A stretch of DNA of 61,449 nucleotides from Bacillota bacterium (GCA_021793645.1 JAJYSJ010000014.1:1-61449); one strand, 5' to 3'; shown: positions 51,361 through 60,283, counted from the stretch's first letter. Notes: generated from the letters alone by a model not told the origin. Numbers and translations are program-made.

Positions 51361-53251
51361 CGGAGGCTGGACGCTCACAGACGACGATCGCCAGCTGTTC
51401 TTCGCCGAGGCGGAGGAGATGGTGCAGACGCTCGAGGAGGGTGCCCTCGCGCTGGAGCGCGGTGGCGAGAACCCCGAGATGCTGCAGGCCATGTTCCGGG
51501 CCGCCCACACGCTCAAGGGCAACTCCGGCCTTGTCGGCGAGGCCGGCATCGCCGGCCACATGCACCACATGGAGGCGCTCCTCGACGACCTGCGCGAAGG
51601 TCGGGTGGCGGTGACGCCCGCACTCGTGCAGCAGGTGCTCTCGGGCATCGACGCATTGCGCGAGATGCTTGCCCAGTTCGCGCAGGGCGTCTCGCCAACC
51701 GCGGCCCCGCAGGCGCCGGCGGTGCCTCTGGCAGAGGGCGAGGCGCCAACAGCCGCGATCGGGCTGCCGCGCTACGTGGTGCAACTCGCCGTCGATCCGT
51801 CGTGCGCCATGCCTGCCGTACGGGTCTTCCAGGCCTACCAGGCACTTTCGCGCCTGGGCCTCGTCGAGCGTACCGACCCGCCGCAGGACGGCCTTGCACG
51901 GTTTGAGGGACGCAGTGCGACGGTCATCGTGCGCCTGCAGCGCCCGGATGACGTCAAGGAGGCCCTGGCGGACGTCGACGAGATCCAGCTGGAGAGCGTG
52001 CAGGCGGAGTCCGTAGTGGCGGCCGCAGCGCCGATGGCGCAGTCCGCCGAGGCTGAGCGCGAGGCGGCGACCCAGACCGTTCGCGTGCGCGTCGACCTCT
52101 TGGACCACTTGATGAACCTTGTCGGGGAGCTGGTGCTGGACCGCACCCGCGTCGCGGATCTGGTGTCCCGCCTCGATGGCGGCAAGGACGAACAGAGCGA
52201 AGAGGTCCGCCAGGAGCTCTCGCGCTCTTCGCTGCATCTCGGGCGCGTCACGCTCGACCTGCAAGAGACGATCATGAAGGCGCGCATGCTGCCGATCGAA
52301 CACCTGTTCCGCCGCTTCCCGCGCCTTGTCCGGGACTTGGCGGCGAAGTCCGGCAAGCGCATCGCGCTCGACATCTACGGCCAGGACACCGAGCTCGATC
52401 GCATGGTCATGGATGAGCTCGGCGATCCTCTGACCCACATCTTGCGCAACTCCGTCGACCACGGCATCGAGCCTCCGGAAAAACGCCTGGCCGCAGGCAA
52501 GACGGAGGAGGGGCACATCATCCTGCGCGCCTCCACCGAGGAGGGCTACGTCGTCGTCGACGTCGTGGACGACGGCGACGGCATCGACGCCGAGGCGGTG
52601 AAGCGCACGGCCCTAAGGCGCGGCGTCCTGACGCCGGAGCAGGCGGAGCGCATGACGATGCGCGAGGCGCAGGAGCTGATCTTCGCACCCGGCTTTTCGA
52701 CGTCGGAGGAGGTAACCGAGATCTCCGGGCGGGGTGTCGGGCTGGATGCGGTGCGCGCGTCCCTCGAGCGCCTGTCGGGTGTCGTCGACCTCGTCACGGA
52801 AGCGGGGAAGGGCACGACCTTCCGCCTGCGCATCCCGCTGACGCTGGCGATCATGCGCGCACTGATGGTGCGCACAGGCGACTCCGTCTACGCACTGCCG
52901 CTGGGCGCCGTGCGCCAGATCGTCCGCCTCAACGCGCAGAACGTCCAGGTCGCCCATGGCCGCCCGCTGCTCGCCGACCGCGGCGAACTGATCGGGCTGC
53001 TCTCGCTGGCGGAAATCTACGGCGAGCCGGGGCGGCAGGACGAGACGTTCGCGGTGGTCGTCGGCGCCGGCGAGCGACAGGTGGCGCTGAAGGTGGGGGC
53101 GCTCCTTGGCGAGCAGGAGATCGTCCTCAAGGCGTTCGGAGACTTCCTGGGCGCGGTGCCGGGCCTCACCGGAGCGACGATCCTCGGCAACGGGGAGCTT
53201 GCCCTCGTCGCAGACGTGCGCTACTTCCTGCGCGGCAAGGAGGCGTCGTGA
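51350..53251 (+). CDS. cheA: CheA histidine kinase
   Basis: A 633-residue CheA. P1 phosphotransfer domain has His53 in FRAAHTLKGNSG; a P2-like region is at about 140-225; P3 dimerisation, P4 kinase (N box LRNSVDHGIEPPEKRLAAGK, G boxes VDDGDGID and GRGVGLDAV) and P5 CheW-like domains follow. It phosphorylates CheY and CheB. ATG 51350 has GGGGGTGA upstream; a GTG at 51341 is possible. Overlaps cheC by 4 bases. Confidence 0.97.
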   Translation: MAADGGWTLTDDDRQLFFAEAEEMVQTLEEGALALERGGENPEMLQAMFRAAHTLKGNSGLVGEAGIAGHMHHMEALLDDLREGRVAVTPALVQQVLSGIDALREMLAQFAQGVSPTAAPQAPAVPLAEGEAPTAAIGLPRYVVQLAVDPSCAMPAVRVFQAYQALSRLGLVERTDPPQDGLARFEGRSATVIVRLQRPDDVKEALADVDEIQLESVQAESVVAAAAPMAQSAEAEREAATQTVRVRVDLLDHLMNLVGELVLDRTRVADLVSRLDGGKDEQSEEVRQELSRSSLHLGRVTLDLQETIMKARMLPIEHLFRRFPRLVRDLAAKSGKRIALDIYGQDTELDRMVMDELGDPLTHILRNSVDHGIEPPEKRLAAGKTEEGHIILRASTEEGYVVVDVVDDGDGIDAEAVKRTALRRGVLTPEQAERMTMREAQELIFAPGFSTSEEVTEISGRGVGLDAVRASLERLSGVVDLVTEAGKGTTFRLRIPLTLAIMRALMVRTGDSVYALPLGAVRQIVRLNAQNVQVAHGRPLLADRGELIGLLSLAEIYGEPGRQDETFAVVVGAGERQVALKVGALLGEQEIVLKAFGDFLGAVPGLTGATILGNGELALVADVRYFLRGKEAS

Positions 53252-53781
53252 TACCAAAGGAACCGGTGGAGCACGACCCGACCGGCCTGCAGGACGCGCT
53301 CTCGGAACTGCTCGGCGTCCATGTCGACCTGCAGGAGAGCGCTCCGCAGCGCTACGCCCTGCGCGACATCCCGAACCTGGCCGGGCCGGCGGACAGCTCG
53401 GCCGTGGCCGTGTACCTGAGGGCAGCCGGGGTATTCCAAGGGCAGATCCTCCTGATCTTGCCGCCGCAGAGCGCCCGGCGGATCGGCGACCTGATGCTCG
53501 GTCCCGGCAAGTCGAGCGAGCACGTCCTCGACGCCTGCCGAGAGCTTGGGAACATCGTGGCATCGCGCTATCTGTCCCGGATGGCAGATGCCATTGGAGG
53601 GCGCGCAATTCCCTCGACGCCCCTTTCTACAGTGGATATGGCGGGTGCGGTGATCAGTTCAGTGCTGCAGCGCGCAAGCCACGATCCAGTGGTGCACGCC
53701 ATCGAGCTGCGCATGCAGGCGGCGGGGGACGCGATCCGCGGCACCGTACTCGTACTCCAGGACCAGACAAGCGAGGCATAG
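53248..53781 (+). CDS. cheC: CheC-type CheY-P phosphatase
   Basis: A 177-residue CheC. The N-terminus matches the family (LQDALSELLGVHVDL), and one active-site helix CRELGNIVASRYLS retains Glu and Asn; the usual second site is not evident. CheC dephosphorylates CheY and is stimulated by binding CheD, encoded next (1 base apart). The GTG start overlaps cheA. Confidence 0.9.
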   Translation: MIPKEPVEHDPTGLQDALSELLGVHVDLQESAPQRYALRDIPNLAGPADSSAVAVYLRAAGVFQGQILLILPPQSARRIGDLMLGPGKSSEHVLDACRELGNIVASRYLSRMADAIGGRAIPSTPLSTVDMAGAVISSVLQRASHDPVVHAIELRMQAAGDAIRGTVLVLQDQTSEA

Positions 53782-54249
53782 ATGGTAAAACGCACACCAG
53801 TGGGACTCGGTGAACTGTGCATCAGTGCGGATCCCCATGAGCGCCTATGCATCTTTGGCCTCGGTTCCTGCATCGCCGTCTACCTCTACGCACCTGGAAC
53901 ATCGGCAACCGCTCTGGCGCACGTCGTCCTGCCGGAGAGCCAGGGGCGTCCAGGGGAACCGGGGCGCTACGCCGACACAGCGGTGCCCGCACTGGTCGCC
54001 GGCCTGCGCAGCCTGGGGCATGAACCGCACCGGCTGCGTGCGGCCATCGCCGGAGGCGCAGCGGTGCTGGGCTTCACAAGTGAGATCGGGCAGCAGAACA
54101 TTCGGGCGGTACGGCGCTACCTCGAGGACTTTGGAATCCCCGTCGTCCAAGACGACACGGGAGGAATCCGCGGCCGTTCGGTGGAGTTCGATCCGCAGGG
54201 TCAGCACATCGAGGTGCGGGTGCTCGCTGCACCGCAGGTGTCGATTTAG
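53782..54249 (+). CDS. cheD: CheD receptor deamidase
   Basis: A 155-residue CheD. The catalytic Cys30 (FGLGSCIAVYLY) and His47 (LAHVVLPES) are present, and GGAAVLGF and IGQQNI fit the family. CheD deamidates glutamines on chemoreceptors and regulates CheC. It is directly downstream of cheC, the usual pairing. Confidence 0.95.
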   Translation: MVKRTPVGLGELCISADPHERLCIFGLGSCIAVYLYAPGTSATALAHVVLPESQGRPGEPGRYADTAVPALVAGLRSLGHEPHRLRAAIAGGAAVLGFTSEIGQQNIRAVRRYLEDFGIPVVQDDTGGIRGRSVEFDPQGQHIEVRVLAAPQVSI

Positions 54250-54282
54250 GCATCCTGGCTGCGTTGAAAGGGGCCGACCCTT

Positions 54283-55335
54283 TTGCTGGATAGATCGCTC
54301 CGCGTACTGATCTGTGATGACTCGGCGCTCGTGCGGCAGTTCCTGGCGCATGCCCTCGAGGGGGTACCGGGGATCGAAGTGTGCGGGCGAGCCACCGATG
54401 GGGAAGAGGCAGTGCGCCTTACCCGCCTCCTCCGCCCCGACGTCGTGACCATGGACGTCGAGATGCCCCGCCTTGACGGCATCTCCGCGGTCCGCAGGAT
54501 CATGACCGAGTCCCCCACCCCGATCCTGATGGTGTCGAGTCTCACGACGGAGGGGAGCCGCACCACGATGGCGGCGCTCGAGGCAGGCGCCCTGGACTTC
54601 ATCGCGAAGCCGCAGGGACGCGGCGATCTGCATCAGATCGGTCCGCTGGTGGCGGAAAAGATCCTTCAACTGGGCGAGCGCGGCGGCCTCGTGCTCGCCG
54701 CCGGTCCCGCGTTCGCCGCCAGTCCCGCGCGGGGAAGGATTGCGCCGCCCGCCCTTGGCACTCCGCCCCTGGTCGTGATCGGCTCGTCGACCGGTGGGCC
54801 GCGGGCCCTTTTCAGTGTGGTGCCGTACCTGCCGGCGGGCTTCCTCGCACGGGTGATCATCGTGCAGCACATGCCGCCCGGTTTCACGCGCTCCCTCGCC
54901 GAACGCCTCCATGAAGCGGGGCCGCTTCCCGTGAAGGAAGCGGAGGATGGGGAGCCGCTGCACCCAGGTACGGTCCGGGTTGCGGCGGCGGGGCATCACC
55001 TTCAGGTCGACGGCCACGTCCTGCGCTACGCAGACACTGCGCCTGAGCATGGTGTGCGCCCGGCACTGGACGTCACGCTGCGTTCGGCAGCGCAGAGCTA
55101 CCGCGGGCCGATCGTGGTCGCGGTGTTGACCGGCATGGGGCGCGATGGCGCACTGGGCGCCCAGGAAGTGCGCGAACATGGGGGCAAGGTGATTGCGGAA
55201 TCGGAGCGCACCGCCCTGATCTACGGCATGCCGAAGGCGGTCGTGGACCTCGGGGCCGCCGACAGCGTACAGGACCTGCCCGATGTCGCGGGCGAGATCG
55301 TGCGCCTGTGCGCGGAGCTCTCGAATGCCCACTGA
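54283..55335 (+). CDS. cheB: CheB receptor methylesterase
   Basis: A 350-residue CheB. An N-terminal receiver (LICDDSALVRQFL, TMDVEMPRLDG) is joined to the methylesterase domain with Ser in GSSTGGPRAL (about 168), His in VQHMPPGFTRSLAERL and Asp in TGMGRDGALGAQ. It removes methyl groups from receptors. TTG start. Overlaps cheR by 11 bases. Confidence 0.97.
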   Translation: MLDRSLRVLICDDSALVRQFLAHALEGVPGIEVCGRATDGEEAVRLTRLLRPDVVTMDVEMPRLDGISAVRRIMTESPTPILMVSSLTTEGSRTTMAALEAGALDFIAKPQGRGDLHQIGPLVAEKILQLGERGGLVLAAGPAFAASPARGRIAPPALGTPPLVVIGSSTGGPRALFSVVPYLPAGFLARVIIVQHMPPGFTRSLAERLHEAGPLPVKEAEDGEPLHPGTVRVAAAGHHLQVDGHVLRYADTAPEHGVRPALDVTLRSAAQSYRGPIVVAVLTGMGRDGALGAQEVREHGGKVIAESERTALIYGMPKAVVDLGAADSVQDLPDVAGEIVRLCAELSNAH

Positions 55336-56098
55336 CGACTACGAGGCATTCCAGGAGGCCGTGCTCCGGGTGATGCACCTCGACCTGCGGCTTTACAAGC
55401 GAGAGCAGATGGAGCGGCGGCTGCGCGCCTACGGTCAGCAGCACGGCTTTTCAGATCTCAAACAGCTTGCAAAGGCACTCGGGTCTGAGGCTGCCTTGCC
55501 GCAGCAGCTGCTCTCCTACCTGACCATCCATGTCTCGGAATTCTTCCGTGACCCGCGCTTTTTCGAGCAGCTGCGTGCGCTGTTGCCGCAGCTGCCGGGA
55601 GCGCCGCATGCCCTGCGCGTCTGGAGTGCCGGCTGCTCGATCGGGGCAGAGGCCTACAGCCTCGTGATGCTGCTCTCCGAAGAGCGGCCGGGTCAGCCGT
55701 ATCAGGTGCTCGCGACCGACCTCGATGACCAGAGCCTGGACAAGGCGCGACGCGGACTCTATCGCGAGGAGGAGCTGCGGCAGGTCGACCTGGGGCGGCG
55801 CAGGCGCTACTTCGCCGCGGAGGGGAAGGAGTTCCGCATCCGGCCCGACCTGCAGCGCTCCATCACCTTCCGTCACCATGACCTCCTTGCCGATCCGTAC
55901 CCTGCAGAACAGGACCTGATTCTCTTCCGCAACGTCGCGATCTACTTCACCGAGGAGGCCAAGGACCAGGTGCTGCACGGGCTCGCACGCTCGCTCGCCG
56001 CACAAGGCATCCTGATGGTCGGCTCCACGGAAGCGATTCTGCGGCCCCAAGACTATGGGCTGAGGCAGGTCCGTCCGTTCTTCTTCGTCCGGGTCTAG
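55325..56098 (+). CDS. cheR: CheR receptor methyltransferase
   Basis: A 257-residue CheR started at ATG 55325 within the end of cheB. The N-terminal helical domain precedes the SAM-binding part, with VSEFFRDPRFFEQL, RVWSAGCSIGAEAYSLVM, ATDLDDQSLDKARRGLY and ILFRNVAIYF. It methylates glutamates on chemoreceptors. Uses S-adenosylmethionine. Confidence 0.97.
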   Translation: MPTDDYEAFQEAVLRVMHLDLRLYKREQMERRLRAYGQQHGFSDLKQLAKALGSEAALPQQLLSYLTIHVSEFFRDPRFFEQLRALLPQLPGAPHALRVWSAGCSIGAEAYSLVMLLSEERPGQPYQVLATDLDDQSLDKARRGLYREEELRQVDLGRRRRYFAAEGKEFRIRPDLQRSITFRHHDLLADPYPAEQDLILFRNVAIYFTEEAKDQVLHGLARSLAAQGILMVGSTEAILRPQDYGLRQVRPFFFVRV

Positions 56099-56170
56099 AA
56101 GCCATGTGGGAGGAAAGCTTTCCCGGCTCTGCGAATCTCCAAAGGCATTGACCATTGAGGAGCGAACTGC

Positions 56171-57202
56171 GTGCCCTACGAGCCCATGACCCACGTGCAG
56201 GTCCGCATGCGCATCCGCGGTCGGGGAGAGCAGTACATCGCCTGCCCTGTGAGCGCCGCGGGCGGGCGAAGCCTGCACGTCCAGGTGCCGCGGGGCGAGG
56301 GGGGTCTGCCCTGGGTGCCGGAAGGCACGCAAGTGGAGCTCTTGCAGCGCGACGGTCTGCACATGGCGGTCGGACGCGTGCGGGCGCGGTCGCTTCGCCC
56401 CGTGCCGAGCTACGCGGTGGAACTCGAGGAGCCCTTGCTGCGCCAGGTGCTCTTCACCCCCAAGGAGGGGCGGGCGATCCTCGTCACCGGCGGCAAGGGC
56501 GGCACCGGCAAGACCTTCGTGTCCACAGGGCTCGCGGTCCTTCTCGCCAAGCAGGGCGCACGCGTCGCGCTGCTGGACGCAGACCTCGGTACGGCCGATG
56601 TGGCCGTGAACCTGCGGCTTCCGAAAGAGCCGCACCTCGGACACGTGCTCGAGGGCAAAAAGCGCATCGAGGACGTGCTGCAGCGCGACGTGCGGCCGAA
56701 CCTGAGCGTACTGCCTGGAGCGACCGGCAGGCGCTTTTCCGACCCCTCTTCCTGGAAGCTCGGGGCGATCCTGACGCTCGTGCAGACCCTGCGCCCGCAG
56801 TTCGACTATGTGGTCGTCGACTCACGCGCAGGGATCGGCAACGATGTCACGACGCTCTTCGCCGGCGTCGACCGCGTGCTGTTCGTCACCGCCGACGAGC
56901 CGGCCGGCCTCTCGGACACGCTGGAGCTTCTGCAGGCGTTCGGCGAAACCGGCCGCAGCCGGACGGGCGCGCTCGTCGTCAACCGCGTGCGCAGCTACCG
57001 CAGTTCCGTCGACCGCCTGCTCCAGTTCCGCACCGAGGTGCGCCAGCAGACCGGCAGCGACGTGCAGCTCTGGGGCGTTCTGCAGGAGGACCCCCGCGTC
57101 CACGCGCTCGCCGTGGAGGGTAAGCTGTTGCTGGACGAGTTCCCCCTGGCGCCGACGAGTGTCGCGCTTCGGCAACTCGCTGCGCGCGTGCAGGCGCTTT
57201 GA
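56171..57202 (+). CDS. MinD/FlhG-like ATPase with an N-terminal PilZN-like domain
   Basis: A 343-residue fusion. Residues about 5-95 resemble the PilZN/YcgR-N barrel (PVSAAGGRSLHVQVPRGEGG, VPEGTQVELLQRDGLHMAVG, then YAVELEEPLLRQVLF where YcgR proteins reach their RxxxR), but no PilZ domain follows. Residues about 100-343 form a MinD-type ATPase: P-loop GGKGGTGKT (about 106-114), DADLGTADVAVNL, VVVDSRAGIGND and VTADEPAGLSDTLEL, the FlhG arrangement. It lacks the DQAxxLR helix of FlhG. GTG start behind GAGGAG. It closes the che operon. I infer a flagellar-number ATPase linked to motility signalling. Confidence 0.85.
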   Translation: MPYEPMTHVQVRMRIRGRGEQYIACPVSAAGGRSLHVQVPRGEGGLPWVPEGTQVELLQRDGLHMAVGRVRARSLRPVPSYAVELEEPLLRQVLFTPKEGRAILVTGGKGGTGKTFVSTGLAVLLAKQGARVALLDADLGTADVAVNLRLPKEPHLGHVLEGKKRIEDVLQRDVRPNLSVLPGATGRRFSDPSSWKLGAILTLVQTLRPQFDYVVVDSRAGIGNDVTTLFAGVDRVLFVTADEPAGLSDTLELLQAFGETGRSRTGALVVNRVRSYRSSVDRLLQFRTEVRQQTGSDVQLWGVLQEDPRVHALAVEGKLLLDEFPLAPTSVALRQLAARVQAL

Positions 57203-57245
57203 CCTCGCTGGGGAATCCTGAAGGGATCGAAGGGGGGATACCCGG

Positions 57246-57692
57246 TTGGTCAAGTTGAGCATCTGGGAAGGCGCGGCATTCCCGCGGCTGCCGAACCTTG
57301 ATGACCTTGAGGGACGCCTCGGCAAGGATGCTGTCGCGCTCTTTTTCTACCCCGCGGCCAATACCGGCGGCTGAACGCGCGAGGCGCAAGCCTTCGAGCG
57401 GTCGCTCGAAGCGTTCCGTGAGATCGGCGTCGCGGTGATCGGCGCAAGCACAGACGAGCGGGATGTGAATGCGGACTTTGCCGAAAAGGCGGGCCTGCAC
57501 TTTCCCTTGATCTCCGACGAGGGCGGGCCCGCGTCGCGGGAGATTGGCATCTTGTCCGACGGCGGCCGGGCGGCGCGCACGACGTTCCTGATCGACCGCA
57601 CAGGCAAGGTCGCGAAGATCTTCACCGACGTGCAGGTCGACGGGCATGCGGAGGCAGTGCTCGCGGCGGCCCAGGAGATGCAGTCGAAGTAG
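57246..57692 (+). CDS. predicted selenocysteine-containing peroxiredoxin (TGA at 57372-57374 read as Sec)
   Basis: A 148-residue peroxiredoxin of the PrxQ/BCP-like AhpC-TSA family, translated through an in-frame TGA at codon 43. Upstream of TGA the frame reads FFYPAANTGG, downstream TREAQAFERSLEAF, matching the family YPxxxTPGCTxEAxxF with Sec in place of the peroxidatic Cys. The frame stays open for 105 codons after TGA, with TTFLIDRTGKV typical of the family. There is no Cys anywhere, so it would be a 1-Sec enzyme using an external thiol. TTG 57246 has AAGGGGGG 7-8 bases upstream. Immediately after the TGA is a SECIS-like hairpin. Confidence 0.88.
57392..57411 (+). promoter_or_regulatory. 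bacterial SECIS-like element
   Basis: CTTCGAGC (57392-57399) pairs perfectly with GCTCGAAG (57404-57411) around the tetraloop GGTC. The loop begins 25 bases after the TGA. The E. coli formate dehydrogenase SECIS also displays a GGUC apical loop, where SelB binds. Position, small loop and stem fit a bacterial SECIS inside the coding region. Confidence 0.8.
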
Positions 57693-57709
57693 CTGCGGTT
57701 CATCCATCG

Positions 57710-57749
57710 GAGAAGGCCTTCCCGGCCATTTCGTCGGGAAGGCCTTCTC
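57710..57749. terminator. bidirectional terminator after the selenoprotein gene
   Basis: A perfect 15-bp stem, GAGAAGGCCTTCCCG (57710-57724) with its complement (57735-57749), loop of 10. It lies 17 bases after the peroxiredoxin stop and before the end of the convergent moxR operon. T runs are poor. Confidence 0.7.
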
Positions 57750-57806
57750 GCTTGGCTCGCCTGCCGCGTCCCGTGCAGCGGCTGAAAAGACTCCTTCTGC
57801 CTGCTC

Positions 57807-59027
57807 TCAGCTCCGCCGCCGGCGCGCCTGCCGCCACTCGTTGAAGCGCTGCAGGAACTGTGCGGCATGGTGTTCCTCGAAGGGGACCTGCAGCTGGTAG
57901 CGTGCGCGCTCATACGCCGCAAGGGCATCCTCGGGCCAGCCTTCGCGCTGCGCGACACGGCGCGCGGTCTCGGAGGGGCGGACGGTCTCATGCAGCACAT
58001 GCCTTCCTACCGCAGCCCGCACCTTGCCTCTCGCCCCGGAGCCGAAGTCCAGGCGCCCGCGCCCGAGGCGCCCAATGCGCTGGAACGCAACCGCTTCAGT
58101 TGCACCGGGCGCGTTCACCTGCCCGCTCTCTTCCAACTCGCGGCGCTGGCGTGCGTAGAGGTAGTAGATGACGCCTGCGATCGCCAGCGTGAAGATGGCT
58201 GCGACGGCAAAGTGCAGCCAGAAAGCGAACTGCGGCGACGCCGGATGCACATGGAAGTGCTTCGGTGGAGGGACCTTCACCTGTGTGTTCGCCTTTTGCG
58301 GATGCGCCTTGAGCCGAGTGTGCGGGATGAACAGCGCGAAGAGCGAGAAGATCAGGGAAAGCAGCGGCGAGACCGCTTGGAACAGCGCACTCAGGAGGGC
58401 GGAGATCGCTCCGCCGAGATAGAGCAGGCGAATGCCTTCGATGAGCAGGCCGAACCCGACGCTGACAAGGAGGATCAGGCCGCCGAGCCGCAGCCCAGGC
58501 CTTGCCGGGGCGAGGACGTCCTGGCCTTCGCCGAGCGCGTCGAGGCTGTGGACGTACGGCAGGCCAAAGAGACCGGCCGCAATCAGCACTGCGGCGGGCA
58601 GAACCATCGTGTAGGCAGAAGGCGTGCCCTGGATCAGGCGGAAGATGTTCACGAGCAACAGCACGATCATGCCGATGGAGAACTGCTGACGCAGCGCGTA
58701 GTAAGGTGCGCTGCGCGGCAGGCTTTGCGCGACGTAGGCTGCGGCGAGCGCCGCGAAGAGACCGAGGAAGATATGCACGAGGGAAGACGCGGCGAACGCT
58801 GGCAAGCCGCCGGCAAGGGCACCCCCGAAGCAGGACACGATCAGGGCCGCCATGCCGACCTTCTGCGAGATGCGCCGGCCGATGGCGGTGATGATGAAGG
58901 CGAGCGCGGGAAGCCACATCGGCACGACAATGTGCATTAGGGCTGCGGGGATCGCGTAGCTGAGGGCGACGATCCAGCTGCCGGCGGCCGCGTCCAGGAA
59001 AAGACGCGCCCAGGTGCGCCGGCTCAC
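57807..59027 (-). CDS. multi-pass membrane protein of the moxR-DUF58 operon
   Basis: A 406-residue protein with about seven helices in the first 240 residues, a further helix at about 285-305 (FAVAAIFTLAIAGVIYYLYA), and a soluble C-terminus. The end (LAAYERARYQLQVPFEEHHAAQFLQRFNEW) resembles the DUF4129-type tail found on transglutaminase-like partners of MoxR-DUF58. No transglutaminase core (Cys-His-Asp motif) is visible. It overlaps the DUF58 gene by 4 bases. Specific function unknown. Confidence 0.75.
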   Translation of the reverse strand: MSRRTWARLFLDAAAGSWIVALSYAIPAALMHIVVPMWLPALAFIITAIGRRISQKVGMAALIVSCFGGALAGGLPAFAASSLVHIFLGLFAALAAAYVAQSLPRSAPYYALRQQFSIGMIVLLLVNIFRLIQGTPSAYTMVLPAAVLIAAGLFGLPYVHSLDALGEGQDVLAPARPGLRLGGLILLVSVGFGLLIEGIRLLYLGGAISALLSALFQAVSPLLSLIFSLFALFIPHTRLKAHPQKANTQVKVPPPKHFHVHPASPQFAFWLHFAVAAIFTLAIAGVIYYLYARQRRELEESGQVNAPGATEAVAFQRIGRLGRGRLDFGSGARGKVRAAVGRHVLHETVRPSETARRVAQREGWPEDALAAYERARYQLQVPFEEHHAAQFLQRFNEWRQARRRRS

Positions 59028-60283
59028 CTTGGGAAGACGCGCAAGGGCCGCACGGTCGGCGGCAGCGTCGCGTCGCGCGCGGGGTCGGCTTGCCCTGTCG
59101 CGAGAAAATAGGTCGAGTGGTTGCGTGCCGAGCGCATCAGCGCGCGCTGCAGTTCATGCGTGAGGTAGGGGGTGATGACCACGACGTGCACATGGTACGG
59201 CAGGCGCGGCACTTCCTCGACGATGATGCGCGGCAGGTCGCGGAAGATCCCGGGCGGGCGCACCTGCGCCAGCGCCTCGAGCATGCGCGAGAGCTGCTTT
59301 TGGCCGGTGCGCGGCCGCTCCCGGTAGGAGAACGCCCGCCGCCCGGCGACCGCAGAGAAGACGCCCGAGACGTAGAGTCCGACCGCATCGCCGCGGCCGA
59401 TCAGGTCGCTTGCCAGCGACGCCGTGATCTCCACCGTCTCCTCCAGCACCTCTGTGTCGATGCCGTCCCAGGGGTCTCGGGCCGTCGTCGGGTCCAAGAA
59501 GAGGGCCGTCGCGGCCGTCGCTACCGTCTCAAAGGTTTTGACATAGAGGTCGCCCCGCCGCGCACTTTGGCGCCAGTCGATGCGGCGCAGGGGGTCGGTG
59601 GGCTGGTAGGCGCGCGGACCGAGGTAGTGGGTCTCCTCGTCGAGGAACGAGTGGCCCCGGCGATCGCCGATCGGCAGGGAGCGGCGAAGCTGCGCGCTCA
59701 AGGGGCGGATGCGGGGATAGACGAGGAGTGTCGAAGTCTCATTGCCCTCGCGCAGCGTTTCCTGGATACCAAAGGGGTCCGAGACGAGGGCATCGACCGG
59801 ACCGAGCTTGTAGAGACCGCGATGGCTCAGGTGAACGGCCGCACGCCGTGCAAGAGCCTGCCTGCCGCCCAACGAAAACGGGAGCGTGAGCACCGCTTCA
59901 ATGGGCGAGCGCTGCACTTTGAGATCCGAAACCTCCATTCGGCGGGGCAGGTGGACAAGGACGTTCAGCCAGGGAAGCGGCAGCCGCGCGGAATTGCGCA
60001 AGGATACCTCCAGCCGCGCCGTCTGCTCAGGGAAGATGCGGCGAGGCTGCACCTTGACGGTGAGATCAAGCCCGCGTCCGGCGAAGCGCTTGTAGTACCC
60101 CGCGACCGCGACCGTCGCAAGCGCTACCCCGAGAAGCACCGTCAGCAGTGCATCTTCGTAGAGCACGGCGAAAAAGAGTGCGACGAAGAGGAGCAGACCG
60201 ATGCCCTGATCGCTCTGGTCGTAGCCGGCCGTGCCGCGCACCGGGTGTTGCAGCCAGTTGGTGCTGGCTCGGCTGCGGCTCAC
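59024..60283 (-). CDS. DUF58 domain protein
   Basis: A 419-residue protein with two N-terminal membrane helices (about 25-60), a beta-rich middle, and the DUF58 signature GPRAYQPTDPLRRIDWRQSA followed by RRGDLYVKTFE. DUF58 proteins pair with MoxR ATPases and have a von Willebrand factor A-like fold. It overlaps moxR by 4 bases and the membrane gene by 4 bases, a tightly coupled trio resembling yeaC-yeaD-yebA of Bacillus. Confidence 0.93.
   Translation of the reverse strand: MSRSRASTNWLQHPVRGTAGYDQSDQGIGLLLFVALFFAVLYEDALLTVLLGVALATVAVAGYYKRFAGRGLDLTVKVQPRRIFPEQTARLEVSLRNSARLPLPWLNVLVHLPRRMEVSDLKVQRSPIEAVLTLPFSLGGRQALARRAAVHLSHRGLYKLGPVDALVSDPFGIQETLREGNETSTLLVYPRIRPLSAQLRRSLPIGDRRGHSFLDEETHYLGPRAYQPTDPLRRIDWRQSARRGDLYVKTFETVATAATALFLDPTTARDPWDGIDTEVLEETVEITASLASDLIGRGDAVGLYVSGVFSAVAGRRAFSYRERPRTGQKQLSRMLEALAQVRPPGIFRDLPRIIVEEVPRLPYHVHVVVITPYLTHELQRALMRSARNHSTYFLATGQADPARDATLPPTVRPLRVFPR

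Noticed and set aside
57372-57374. TGA in the peroxiredoxin as an ordinary stop or a pseudogene mutation
   Set aside because: The frame is well conserved on both sides, the TGA sits exactly at the peroxidatic residue, and a GGUC-loop hairpin follows at a SECIS-like distance. A random nonsense mutation would not produce this combination.
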